Origin: Erythrophleum ivorense
Lineage: Eukaryota > Streptophyta > Magnoliopsida > Fabales > Fabaceae
Assembly (NCBI GenBank): GCA_026724425.1
Contig: JAIUCV010000084.1
Span: forward strand, 558,001 to 622,000
Length of the DNA: 64,000 nucleotides
Direction of reading: 5' to 3'
The position numbers were made by a program, and so were the translations under genes. Shown piece after piece: positions 42,588 to 54,486 of this stretch. The first letter of the stretch is position 1; each line of letters begins with the position of its first letter. The notes under the pieces were generated by a model, which worked only from the letters and a program-made list of their open reading frames with translations, searched no databases and had not been told where the DNA came from.

Positions 42588-45560
42588 ATGGCTTCCTCTT
42601 CTTCTCCTGCTTACGCTAAGAGATTCCATGTCTTCCCGAGCTTCCACGGAGCAGATGTTCGTAAAGGGTTTCTCAGTCATTTACACTATTACTTTGCAAA
42701 CAAAGGGATCACGACGTTCAAAGATCAGGAGATCGAGAGAGGACATACGATCGGACCTGAGCTCGTGAAGGCCATTAGAGAATCCAGAGTCTCGATCGTT
42801 TTGCTCTCGGAGAACTACGCCTCTTCGAGCTGGTGTTTAGATGAGTTGGTTGAGATCTTCAAGTGCAAAGAAGATTCGGGGCATATCGTGATGACTGTTT
42901 TCTACAATGTTGATCCGTCCAGTGTGCGAAAACAGAAGGGAGATTTCGGAAAAGCATTCGAGAGAAGTTGCCAAGGGAAAACAGAGGAAATGAAGCTGAG
43001 ATGGATCAAAGCTTTGACTCATGTCGCAAACATTGAAGGAGAACATTATCTCAACTGGTATGATTTTTTTTTTGCTTTTGTATCTTTCTCAAGAAATGGT
43101 GATACTTTTGTATATATTTACATATTTTTTTTTGGTTTTTTGTTAGGGCTAACGAAGCAGATATGATCCAAAAGATTGCTACAGATGTTTCCAAGAAACT
43201 GAATGTTACACTATCAAGTGACTTTGACGACATGGTGGGACTGCAAACTCACTTGAGAAAAGTGAACTCTTTGTTATGCCTCGAGCATGATGATGATGTG
43301 AAGATGATCGGAATATGGGGTCCTGCGGGAATCGGTAAGACTACCCTCGCTAGAGCTTTATTTAACCAACTCTCTAGTGATTTTCGACTTAGATGTTTTA
43401 TGGGGAACCTGAGAGGAGGAAGTTATAGGAGCATATTGGGTGTTGATGATTATGGTTCGAAGTTGTGTTTGCAAAACCATCTTCTGTCTAATATTTTGAA
43501 CCAAAGGGGTATGAGGGTAGATCATTTAGGTGCAATAAAAGAATGGCTACATGATCAAAGAGTGCTTATCATTCTTGATGATGTAGATGACCTAGAGCAG
43601 TTAGAGGTATTGGCTAAAGAACGTTTTTGGTTCGGTTATGGAAGTCTGATCATCGTTACCACACAAGATAAAAAGATTATCAAGGCGCATGGGATAGAAG
43701 ATATCTACCATATGGGTTTTCCATCTAGAACAGATGCTCTTGCGATGTTATGTCTAGCTGCTTTCAAACGAAGTTCCGTGCCAGATGGTTTTGAAGAGGT
43801 TGCAAGTAGAGTAGCAAAGCTTTGCGGTAATCTTCCGTTAGGACTTTCTGTTGTGGGTTCATCTCTGCGAGGGGAGAGCAAGGACGAGTGGGAAGTTCAG
43901 GTATCTAGGATCGAATCTAGTCTTGATAGAAAAATTGAGGATGTGCTACGAGTGGGATATGACAGATTGGTGAAAAAAGATCAAGATCTGTTTCTCCACA
44001 TCGCATGCATCTTCAACATTTATTGCAATGTTGGTTATATGAGAAGCATGCTCGGTGACAGTAATTTGGATGTGGAAAACGGGCTGAAGACCCTTGCCGT
44101 CAAATCTCTTGTGCAAATCAGTGATTATCCTCATTCTAATTACTCTAATCAGTATATAGTGATTAACTCTTTACTAGTACAAATGGGTAGACAAGTAGTT
44201 CATCAACAGTCAGATGAGCCTGGGAAACGTCAATTTTTAGTAGACGCCAAAGAGATACGTGATGTACTAGCAAATAAAACAGTAAGTGTTCTTACATTAA
44301 CAAATTTCCTCTCTAGAGATTTTGGGTATTGCTTTCGTTATGACTGTTTTCATTAGTCTTTGTTTTGGAATATTTGTGTAGGGTACTGGATCTGTCATAG
44401 GTATATCACTTGATATGTCTAACTCTAAGGTGGGCGACTTCTCTATAAATGGGCAAGCCTTTGAAGGAATGCCTAATCTCCGTTTCTTAAGAATCATCCA
44501 AAGGAGCCGATTGCAATTGCGGATATCAGAAGACATGGAATATCTACCTCGTCTAAGGTTACTAGATTGGTGGTATTACCCGAGAAAACGTCTTCCTCCA
44601 AATTTTCAACCTGAATGTCTCGTAAAGCTCTGTATGGCATGCAGCGATCTCAAAAAGCTCTGGGATGGAATCCAGGTTGGAATTTTGTTATCGATTAAAA
44701 ATCTCAAAACTCCAAAATATGGTTTTTTTTTCTTTCTTATTTCTTGTGTTTGACACATGTAGCCCCTTCCAAATCTCAAGACGATAAATCTGGATGATTC
44801 TAGAGAGTTGAAAGAAATCCCAAATCTTTCGGAGGCTACTAATCTCGACACATTGAGTCTAATTGGATGCACAAGTCTGGTGGAGCTTCCCTCTTCTATT
44901 AGGAATCTACACAAACTGAAACACTTAAAGATGCGGAACTGCGTAAAGCTACGAGTTATTCCCACCAACATCAACTTAGCATCTCTTGTGACAGTCTGGA
45001 TGAATGGTTGCTCAAGCTTGAGAATTTTTCCAGATATTTCAAGGAACATCAGTAATCTCTCTGTAAGAGACACAAAGATAGAAGATGTTCCTGCATCCAT
45101 TGTTGGACGTTGGTCTCGTTGTACGGGGCTTGAGATAGGAAGCAGAAGCCTCAAGAGATTAACACATGTCCCAGAATGTGTAACGAGCTTAGACCTAAGC
45201 CATAGTGATATAAAGAAGATTCCAGATTGCGTCATAGGTCTCCCTGGTCTATCTGATCTTATCCTCAAAAACTGCAGAAAGCTTGTGTCATTGCAAAGTC
45301 TTCCACGTTCGCTTTCGTATCTTGATGCAACTGATTGTGGATCGCTCAAAAACGTATGTTTCTTGTTCTATGAAACAAAAACGTGTATTACTCTCAACGA
45401 CTGCAAGTGTGTTAAATCGGAGAATGACGCGATAAGAGTATCTTCCTTTTTCTACGATCCATCCGTAGATGTCAGCTTCATCAACTGTTTTTCCCTTTCT
45501 GAAGAAGCAAGAAGAGTAATCATGCAAGGATGGGGTTTCAAATGTATTTTTACCAGGTAA
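42588..45560 (+). CDS. TIR-NBS-LRR resistance-type protein
   Basis: Exons 42588-43057, 43147-44281, 44382-44675, 44763-45560 with good GT/AG borders, giving 898 residues. The TIR domain is at about 10-160 (FHVFPSFHGADVRKGFLSHL, VLLSENYASSSWCLDELVEI). NB-ARC: P-loop GIWGPAGIGKTTLARALF, kinase-2 RVLIILDDVDDLEQL, RNBS-B SLIIVTTQDKK, GLPL as GNLPLGLSVVGSSLRG. An MHD-like position falls near SLLVQMGRQVV. LRRs follow from about residue 540 (NLRFLRII, LPNLKTINLDDSRELKEIPN, SLVELPSSIRNLHKLKHLKM). Such proteins are intracellular immune receptors whose TIR domain cleaves NAD+. A +1 frameshift near 45535 (versus the duplicate motif downstream) ends translation at 45560, removing the post-LRR domain. The receptor core is intact, so a truncated receptor is possible. 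Confidence 0.88.
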
Positions 45561-46293
45561 AGAAGTACCTGCAGAGTTCACTCACAAAGCGAAAGGAAAC
45601 TCCATAACCATCTCTTCAGGGACTTTCTCTGCGTCCTCAAGATTTAAGGCTTGCCTCCTGCTTTCACCAGGCAAAAAAGTTCCGCGGTACCTTCGATTCA
45701 ATTGTCATGTAAGAAGCAAAGGATTTCTCATCAACGATCTTAACTACTCTTATGATATTATATTTGATGACCTCCTAACTGAACACCTGTTAGTATTTTC
45801 TGGGGCCCTGTTTAAAGAACACATATGCGTTGAAGTGGACGCGGCTAAGAGCGAGATTCAATTTGAATTCATCTGCAAGAAAAGTTACTGGGACTACAAG
45901 GAAATCGATGACATGATTATTGAGTGTGGTGTACAGATGTTGGCGGATGAAGGTGAGATAAGAGTATCTTCCTCTTTCGATCATCCTAACAGACGAGTTA
46001 GGTTCCGCAACTGTTTGTTACTTGATGAAGAAGCAAGAAGAGTAATCATACAACGATGGGCTTGCCCTGTATTATTACCAGGTAAAGAAGTACCTGCAGA
46101 GTTCACTCACAAAGCGAAAGGAAAATCCATAACTATCTCTTCAGGGACTTTCTCTTCGTCCTCAAGATTTAAGGCTTGCCTCCTGCTTTCACCAAACATA
46201 AAGGTCGAGTTAGACTATGATATTGTTTGTCGTCTAAGAAGCAAAGGGGTTCTCATCAATGAACTTGTGAAGTCTTCTCTGGTGGCAGCTTGA
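45561..46293 (+). pseudogene. Frameshifted and duplicated post-LRR (C-JID-like) tail of the TNL
   Basis: Past the premature stop the next frame encodes the usual post-LRR module (GKEVPAEFTHKAKGNSITIS, SSRFKACLLLSP, RSKGFLINDLN). It is followed by a second copy of the whole motif block in a clean frame (EEARRVIIQRWACPVLLPGK, AEFTHKAKGKSITISSGTF, FKACLLLSPNIKVELDYD). The second stop (46291-46293) lies in sequence that belongs to the neighbouring retroelement, so the natural 3' end has been lost. Two tandem post-LRR modules are unusual. Confidence 0.75.
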
Positions 46294-47127
46294 TCTCTCT
46301 TGGTGCTGTCTTGAAGTCGATGCTTTGATAGAAAACATCTTGTCGGATATTTCCTAGTGACATGCGGCTTCTCATGAAGTCTATGATCGCACCGGTGTCA
46401 GCTCTTCTTGACTCCCCTGGAAACAGCCCCGGTTTCTGGTTCTCCTTAGGATCAGCTTCTTTTTCTCCTTCTTGAGATGGTGTAGGTACAAGGGCGAGCT
46501 GGTTCTCCTTAGATAGGACAGAACTAGAAAATGTTTGAGGGTTTACCTCATTTTGCTTCCTTACGGCTTCCGCGGTTAGGACGGTGTGAACCCCCAACTT
46601 CTGGACACGAGTGGAGAGAGACTCAAACTTGATGCAAAGATCAGTGAACACGAGATCTAGCTTCTCACAGAGGTTCTTATTGATTTGCCTTTGCTCCTTC
46701 ATGTATCTTTCCAAGACTACATCTATCTTCTCTTCTTGTTGAGCCGGTGCAACAGCTTAGGGGAAAGTGAAAGGCAGCTTCACTTGACAGATCCCTTGAG
46801 GGTAGACATGTTGCTTATGCTGGTATTGAGCTCCTTGATAGACGTGCTGGCCAAGATACACAAAGTTTCCACCAATGTAGTTCACTTCCACTTTGTGAGG
46901 CCTAACCGGTGGGGGAAGTGCATAATAGCTCATCAAGTCCATTCTTTCTCTTCTAGTGTGTTGTTTGAGTTAGACCTTCTTGTCCTGCACCTAAGACACA
47001 CAAAGGAAGAGATTTAAGTAAAATTCATATGAGTTTTTAAGGTTTAATGAAAAACAAAAAGTAAAATGCAAGAAAGTAAGAACTAGACTAAAAATCAATC
47101 AAAAAGTTTGAAGGAAATGCAACAGCC
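46262..47127 (-). pseudogene. Athila-like gag remnant
   Basis: Minus-strand frames MDLMSYYALPPPVRPHKVEV (from 46942) and, after a stop, MERYMKEQRQINKNLCEKLD to KTAPREIKLPPEK (46714-46256) read like the C-terminal part of an Athila-type gag. The gag core expected nearer the LTR is missing. The remnant lies directly downstream, in element orientation, of the primer-binding site and LTR at 47.1-48.8 kb. Confidence 0.65.
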
Positions 47128-47145
47128 TCCCCGGCAACGGCACCA
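47128..47145 (-). promoter_or_regulatory. Athila-type primer-binding site
   Basis: On the minus strand TGGTGCCGTTGCCGGGGA, one base different from the standard Athila/Tat primer-binding site TGGCGCCGTTGCCGGGGA. It lies six bases inside the LTR end and fixes the element as minus-strand. Confidence 0.9.
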
Positions 47146-47151
47146 AAAACT

Positions 47152-48786
47152 TGATGGGGCGTGGGTTTAGCTTCAATTTTTAATATTTATAACCCAACCA
47201 AAATGAGCTGCAACTGCACAGCTGTGTTGTAGTCGGGGTCGAACACAAGGAGGGTGTGATCTCGCTTCAAACTTGTGGTGATTGATGAGTAGCTAGAACA
47301 GAAAATATGTTGTTGTGGTGAACCTAAAATGAAAGGAAACAAAAGCAAATAAGTAAATGAGAGTTGTAAACAAGAAAAGAAAGAGTTAGGCAAAGGATAA
47401 TCTTTGAAAACATGTAATGAAGTGATGATTGCATTGGTATTTCATTATGAACCATCTTGAACACCAAAACACTAAGGTATGTTCTTTCCACTTTCGTGGC
47501 TCCGAACACTATGTTTAAACAACCTAATAGACTCAACTTTCGATGGTTATTACAAGCTGTAAACATGCATTAATGGCTCAAGTAATGATAGAGTTCACTA
47601 GACTCTTTAGGTCAGCTTTCGTTGCCTAAGACGCGTAGCTCACCAAATATTAGATCCGGCAATACAACAAGCTTTTGGAGAGTGTATCAACCTTATATCA
47701 GATTGCTAGATGTACGGTAAAGCAATCATGCATTAAGTTCAAATAAAGGTAAAGATTAGTTCATGAATAAAAGTTCTAATTGCAACCGCCAATCACATCA
47801 TACAAGTTTCATTGCTTTACCTCGCCTAACAAATGAATCTACTCGGACATGGTGCAATCAAACAAGCAAGCAATGATTGAAAGCATTATGCAAGTATTAA
47901 AAAGAGATAAGGGATAGAATAAGCTTCTCTGTTGAAGAACAAGTCGAAATCCCTTGATAACTTCTTAGATCCAAAGTACAATAGAAAAGGAAAAAATGAA
48001 AAGAACAAGAACAAGGTTTTTGTGCAAGAGCAAGACTTGAGTGGCGCCTCCTTCTCCTCCTCCTAGATGGCGAGCTTCTAGGGCTTCTTTCTCTCTCTCT
48101 GACGGCGGCTCTTCTCTTGCACAAGACACTCGCGGCTCTCCCCCTTTCAGAGGCTACAAGCAAGTATTTATAGGCTTGTAGTCACTAGGTTTATGAAGTG
48201 CTGAAAAAGGAAACTTTCCGGTTAACCGGCCTTGATGATTTGCGACGTGATTGGACCAGGTTCAGGACAAGTAAACCACCAAAAGCAAGCTGGGCTTGTG
48301 TTAAGTCGAGACAGGGTCCATGCCGCGGAATCCCGGGCCGTTTGTAACACTAAGTCTCCATGGGCTTCGTTTCCTCGCCTGGTGGACACGTCTTGGGAGA
48401 AAAGGAGTTTCTCCCTGATGGTTGATCAAAATGGCTTGAATCCACTTCTCCGTGATGCGTAACTCCAATATCTATCCATCACGACCAAGATCATGATTTT
48501 TGGACGTCGGAAAGACCTTCAACCGCGACCATCTTTCGGATGCTCCAGTTCAGTCCGAATACGAGAATCGGACAAATGGAGTTATATTGATGCTCTTGAT
48601 TTGGAAACTTGCATGGATCATGGTTTAGGCTCTTTTGCTCCTTTTTGAATCATTTTTGATGTTTTAACCTGTTAAGACTCCAAAACCAACAGATACAAGA
48701 AAACTACCTCTAAAGGCATAAAACCTTATTGAAAATACTTGAAAACATAGATAAAAAGTAAAATCATGCAAAATATGGATATATCA
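47152..48786 (-). mobile_element. Athila-like LTR
   Basis: On the element strand it starts TGATATATCCATATTTTGCA (48786) and ends GCCCCATCA (47152), with TGAT/ATCA termini and about 1,635 bp, next to the primer-binding site. Only one LTR is in the window. The left part of the element ends at the TNL, so the other LTR was deleted. Confidence 0.82.
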
Positions 48787-49430
48787 CTCGCATCGGCAGA
48801 GAGGCCAGGACAATAATCGTGTATGACTAGAAATATGGTCTGAGTTTCCGAGCCGACCTCACGATGGCGAGTGCGAGCTTCTCCGTCTACGGATACCGAA
48901 TTTCTGCGTCGACCAAAGATTGGCTCACGTAGAACATTGGTTTTTGCTCTCCTCGCTTCTCTCGAATCAAAACTCCGCTGACTGCTGTGCTCGAGACGGC
49001 GATGTAGAGGAAAAGCGGTTCTCCTTCAACCGGCTTTGCTAGTATTGGTGGGCTCACCATATATTTTTTCAAATCTTAGAAAGCCTTTTTACATTTTTCG
49101 TCCCACTCGAACTTTTTGTTTCCTCGCAGGGTGTCGTAAAACGCCAAACACTTGTCCGTCGAGCGTGAAATGAAACGGTTGAGAGCTGCTACGCGTCTGA
49201 TAAACCTTTGAACCTCGCGCTTCATTTTGGGAGAGGTCATGTTGATCATTGCAAGGATTTTCTTCAGATTCGCTTCTATGCCTCGCCGGGTCACCAAATG
49301 CCCACCGAGCTCGTCGAGAAGCTCGCAGCTCGCCGTGGCTTGTTGCGACTCATTCTTAGTTCGCCGTAGTAAATTTTCCTTCGTTGAGCTTGGTGGGAAG
49401 TATTCCGACCCCAACAGTGGTATACATACT
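48787..49430 (-). pseudogene. Tat-like Ty3 reverse transcriptase / RNase H remnant
   Basis: Minus-strand frames include LGGHLVTRRGIEANLKKILA, KREVQRFIRRVAALNRFISR, LAFYDTLRGNKKFEWDEKCK, then after a stop KKYMVSPPILAKPVEGEPLF, LYIAVSSTAVSGVLIREKRG and EQKPMFYVSQSLVDAEIRYP. This is the end of RT passing into RNase H in the Tat lineage of Ty3 elements. At least two in-frame stops. It adjoins the Athila LTR end exactly, so one element probably inserted in the other. Confidence 0.85.
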
Positions 49431-49519
49431 AGGAGGCATGACCTAGTTTAGGTTAACCGTCCAAAGAGAGAGAATTCAAGAAACTAAGAGATTTAGGGTT
49501 CTTGGTGAGTGAACAATGA

Positions 49520-49897
49520 GGGGGGTGTATCCAATTTGGTATTTTGAGTGAGTTTAGGTGATTTGTGTTAAAATGACAAATCCCCTGTTATTCAAACTTA
49601 AATTCTAAAACCTCTTTTAAAATCCAGTGTTATTGAACTTGTGATTTTAAAATACACTTTCAAATCCAGTGTTATTGGAAACATTTTTAGAAGTGGATTT
49701 TAAGTGATTTCAAGTGATTTTATAGTTATTTGGTGGGATTTCTTTGTTAAAAACAAATCACCTAAAATCTCATAGTTTTTGGTGGGATTCTAGAGTGATT
49801 TCATTAAAATCATAACAACTTCTCTAAAATCATCCTAAATCATCTAAAAATGAAATCACCCTAAATCACTATAAATCTCAAGTTCAATACATCCCCC
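49520..49897. mobile_element. PIF/Harbinger-like MITE with 3-bp target duplication
   Basis: Terminal inverted repeats GGGGGGTGTATCCAATTTGG and (reverse complement of the right end) GGGGGATGTATTGAACTTG; 378 bp, flanked by tga on both sides (49517-49519 and 49898-49900). The interior is AT-rich with aaatcac/gtgattt phrases in both orientations and no ORF. Three-base target duplications and G-rich ends fit PIF/Harbinger. Confidence 0.8.
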
Positions 49898-51020
49898 TGA
49901 GTGTTACACAATTGCTGTTGTGTGTGAGACATAGGTAGATTAGGAATTGGTTAGTGTCAAGTTACGGTTGTAACGTCATGTAATCCTGATTAAACAAATT
50001 TATTGTTTAAGTGATTCTTAATAAAGCAAAATATTTTTGGAGAAAAAAATACAACTTCAATCAACGGTTCGATGCTTTGTGATAGGGTGACTTCTAACTC
50101 TGTCACGTTATCTTTATGAGAAATTTTAAGAAATACATCATTTGGGGTGTAAGAGCATCTTTATCGGTGTCTCTTGCCCAGTTTTAAGTGGGTTTTTAAA
50201 TTAAAAAAAGTTAAAAATTAAAGTTTTAATAGGAATTTATGTCTGAGACGTGAGCGCGAGGCCAATTTGCCACGAATCAGAAAAACTTAATCTGTTGTGC
50301 CACAAACTGATCTAATGCCACTTTTTCATTAACAAGGATGATGCAATTACGTTTTTCTCCTTCCTTCTCCTTTTACCTTTTACTTTTGAAACTTTCTTTT
50401 ACCCTTCTCATTTAATTAAAAAAAAAATTAATTAAAATGAAATCGAAAATAATTAAAACCAAATCGAATTTGGAGCAAATCGGAAATCGCGATATTTGTC
50501 GGGATTCTCTTCTCAGTCGAGCTCCCAGCCATTGAAATCGAAATCTTCTTCGACCTGAGCTTATCTACACCTGTTCCGCCTCCTCTTTCTCCTTCCTAGA
50601 TAGTCGATGTCTCCTTTCCCTTTGTTTGACCATTGCTGAAGCTTCAATTCCATTGGAGGTGAGTTTCTAGCTTTTCTTTATTTTGTTTGGTGTATGGATT
50701 TATGGATTTGTAAATCGGTTCATTGGGTATAAACATTGGAATGGTATAGATGCATTGATATAACAGGCGTTAGATTAAGAATTTTGACAAATGTAGCTTG
50801 TGAATTGCAGCCAGTGAACTGTATTTGAATTAGATCGGAACCTGCAGAGATGGTACAACTGGTACGAGTAGTACAAATGAGAGGTAGTTGATTAAGTGGT
50901 TCAAATGGTTCAGATAGGTACAACTGCATGTTAAAGACTAATGGTACTAAAAGTTCAACTGGTACACGTAGTACAACTGTGAGATGCTTTGTAATTGGCA
51001 ATTGATTATTTGCATTATAT
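49898..51020. other. Intergenic region with 'agttgtacc'-type motifs upstream of the MULE transposase
   Basis: No gene. The portion from about 50840 carries repeated ggtacaactggtac, agtacaactg and ggttcaaatgg phrases. Similar motifs recur around the neighbouring transposon genes. A leader intron probably ends at ttgcag (51021-51026). Confidence 0.45.
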
Positions 51021-51032
51021 TTGCAGGGGACA

Positions 51033-53479
51033 ATGAGTATGAACATCACAAACATATTTTTCGACCACAGAGGGCATTATGCAGAAGAGGAACTGAAATG
51101 GGTTTCAAAAAATCCCACTTGCGCTATAACATTCAAGATCTCATCTTTGGAGGAGATTACGTACTCGGCAGTAGTAGATAAGATATGCAGGAAGATTGCG
51201 AGTGATGGAGCTAAGCCTCAGCTGAAATTGAGTTACATTCCAATGTCGAATAATCCTGCCAGAGAGATGTACATTTTCGATGATGAGGACCTATTTTCTT
51301 ATCTAACGACAATTGACAAACTGGGTTTTAGGAGGGTTTTGCATGTGGAGGTAATCAAAGATTTGGGAATAAATCATAGGAGCGAGCACCTGTCTAGAAC
51401 GGAGGCAGAAAGTTCATTTGGTTTGAATTATGAGGAGGAGCCGGTTCCAAATGGTATAGGTGATGTACCGAATGATGGTATCGTTACTATTTTCAGGGAG
51501 GAGGGAACAAAAGAAAAACAGAGGGAGCCACATATCGAAGAGCCACTTATCGAAGAGGTGGAGTCTGATGGCAAAGAACATGATGGCAATGGTGAGCGTC
51601 CAGAACCTGATAGTAAGGAGGACGGGTTAAATGGGTTTGATGAGGATATTGAGCTTTCACGTCATACAGAAGAATCTCAGTTTGTTGAAGCATGGGAAGA
51701 TGGTATTGGTATTGACTTAAGACAACAATTTCCCTCAAAGGAGGCATTGCAAGATTTAGTTGATAGAGCTTCACATAAGCACTGTTTTGGTGTCCGCACT
51801 TATAAGTCAGATACAGTGCGACTTATTCTCAAGTGCACTCAGGAGAGCAAAGGCTGTAGTTGGTATATACGAGCTGCGAAGATAGCTTGATCAGATTTTT
51901 TCAGCGTCACAAGATACAAGAGTAAGCATACATGCTCTCGGGCTGTTCAAAGTAGTAGCAAATGTAGAAGAAGAGGCAACCCACGATTAGTGGCAGCGGT
52001 TCTGCATGAAGACTATCCAGGTCAATTCGACACACCAGTTCCTAAAACTATTGTAGATGTTGTTCACCGGAGAGCTGGTGTCACCGTGTCATACTCTACT
52101 GCCTTGAGAGCAAAAAAACTACATGTTAGTGATGTGCGGGGCACTCCTGAAGAAGGCTATAGGATGTTGTTTTCTTATCTGTACATGCTGGAGCAGGAAA
52201 ATCATATCCTGGAACAAAAACAAACGTGCAACTAGATGCTGATAACAGGTTCGAGTATCTATTTGTTGCTTTGGGCGCCAGCATTGAAGGGTTTCAATGG
52301 ATGAGGAAAGTGATAGTTGTGGATGCAACGTTTCTGAAGACTGTATATGGTGGACAGCTTGTGTTTGCCACTGCTCAAGATCCTAATCATTACCATTACC
52401 CTATTGCCTTTGGGATAATAGATAGCGAAAATCATCTTAGTTGGTCGTGGTTTCTGGAAAACCTGAAAGCTGTTATACCAGATGATCCTGAACTGGTTTT
52501 TGTGAGTGACAGACATAAAAGCATCATAAACGGAGTATCGAAAGTCTATCCATTGGCTCGCCATGTACACTGTATTTGGCATCTGGCACAGAACGTAAAA
52601 GGGCATGCTCAACAAGGGGTGAAGAGAGATGATGTTGTGGATAAGTTTATCTGATGCGCTCATGCTTATACTGTGTCTGAGTTTAGACAAGAGTTTGATG
52701 ATTTCACAAAGAGGTACCCTGCGTGTGCTAAGTTTTTGGTTGATAAGATAGATGTGGATAGGTGGGCAAGGTGCTTCTTTGAGGGAGATACGTATAACTT
52801 AGACACCAGCAATTCTTGTGAATCTATGAACAGTGTGTTTAGGAAAGATATAAAGTTGTCACTCTTACCTATGGTTGATAAAATAGTAGAGAAATTCGCT
52901 TTTTGGTCCAACAAGTATAGGAACGAGTGCGCTTCAATGCCATGTACAAAGGTCGTTGTGCCTTATGTGGAGAATTTGCTTCACGAGAGATGTCCAGTGG
53001 CTAAGTGTTTAACTGTAAGGGAGGTAAATGGACTGGAATTTCAGTATGACGTAGTTGGAACAGATGGTGTGACCTACCTTGTGGATTTAGCAAGCAGAAC
53101 TTGCATGTGCAGAATGTTTGACATAGACAAGTATCCTTGTGTTCATGCAATTGCCGCAGTCATGGCAAAAATAAAGAAGGATGGAAGAACGTCGACTCTT
53201 TCTATATATGATATGTGCTCCAAATACTACTTGGTTGAGACGTGGTCACAAGCATATGTGAAAACAATCTATACAGTGCCACATGTCTCTGTTTGGAGTA
53301 TTCCTGAGGATGTAATGAAATTGTTCGCATACCCTCCTGATTACACGGCAAAAAGGGGAAGAAACAAAGAAGGACGGCATCCATCAGAAGGAGAAAGTCG
53401 AAAAAAGAAGAAGAAAACGAGTAACAAGTGTAATCGTTACAAGAATTTGCGTGATTGGTTCGAACCTATGAGCCGGTGA
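51033..53479 (+). pseudogene. Mutator-like (MULE) MURA transposase, disabled
   Basis: Order: N-terminal PB1-like segment (FFDHRGHYAEEELKWVSKNP); DNA-binding MuDR domain at 51.70-51.88 kb (QQFPSKEALQDLVDRASHKH, LKCTQESKGCSWYIRAAKI); MULE DDE domain at 52.3-52.6 kb (VIVVDATFLKTVYGGQ with first Asp, LVFVSDRHKSI with second Asp, SNSCESMNSVF probably the Glu); SWIM zinc finger (RTCMCRMFDIDKYPCVHAI). Lesions: TGA at 51888-51890, a frameshift between about 52190 and 52225, and TGA at 52652-52654; otherwise about 790 residues are readable. It cannot supply transposase. The sequence is well preserved, so inactivation is fairly recent. Confidence 0.92.
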
Positions 53480-54269
53480 TGTTTGAATTTGTGTTAGAAC
53501 TATGTTTGAATTATTCTGGTGAACTATGTTTGAACATTTTATTTGAAGTTTTTATTGATGGGTTCTACCAGGTTGAACAACGTACAAATGTCGATGGACA
53601 TGGACATGTTCAATTCGGCAATGAATGTAGACGTCTGAATGTGGACGTTTTTTGGTTTCTCATTCATTTAGTACAACTGGATCTAATTGGTTCGACTACT
53701 CGGTGATAAATACGAATAACCAACAAATACATAATAAATATATTTATGATATGGAATGTAGAGAATTAATTAAGAGAAACATATTCTTATGTCTTATTAA
53801 TAGATATAAACAACAACAAAATGAAATTACAAAATTATAGTTGTAGATAATGGTTCTGTCGTGAAGCAACCTTTACAATATATGGAAAATATAGGTAATG
53901 TGTGAGTGATATGAAGCAAATGAATAACAATACGAGATATGTTTTAAACGTGGACATAAACATGATTATGATGTTAAAAGAAGATGAACTATCAATTGTT
54001 CAACTGTACCACTACAGTTCATGGTACGGTTCGACTACAAAAACACGAAACTCGCAGATGTACAACTATGACTAATTTTGGTTCTACCTTTGCCATGAGT
54101 ACAACTATGCACAATTTTTCCGAAAATTGGAACTTTTTAGCTTTTTCCCGCCGGCGGGAAAGGTAGGCGGGAACTTTTTTTTCTTTTTTTAATTGCTTTA
54201 TTATTTATTTATTTCCGCCCCTATGCTTAAGAAGAACGAAAAAGTCGACAAAATTGTTACTTTACCATT
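53480..54269. other. Spacer between MULE transposase and GRF gene
   Basis: AT-rich, with imperfect repeats gaactatgtttgaa(ca/tt) just after the transposase stop and scattered acaactg/ggttcgac phrases. No gene recognised. Confidence 0.45.
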
Positions 54270-54480
54270 CCTAGGTTTCTCTCAATTTCTCTCTTCAATT
54301 TCGCTCTTCAATTCCTCTCTCCGCTTCCTCTCTTCGATTCCTCTCGATTCCTCTCTTCAATTTCTCTCTTCAGTTTCTCTCTTCAATTTCTCTCTTCAAT
54401 TTCTCTCTTCAATTTCTCTCTTCGCTTCCTCTCTTTGATTCCTCTTTTCATTTCCTCTATTCGCTTCCTCTCTTCAATTT
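54270..54480 (+). repeat. Pyrimidine-rich minisatellite, unit tctctcttcaatt
   Basis: About 15 imperfect copies of a 13-base unit (tctctcttcaatt, with variants ...cgcttcc and ...gattcc), all pyrimidine-rich on the plus strand, immediately upstream of the GRF zinc-finger ATG. The location suggests a leader or promoter element of that gene. Confidence 0.85.
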
Positions 54481-54486
54481 TCAGAG

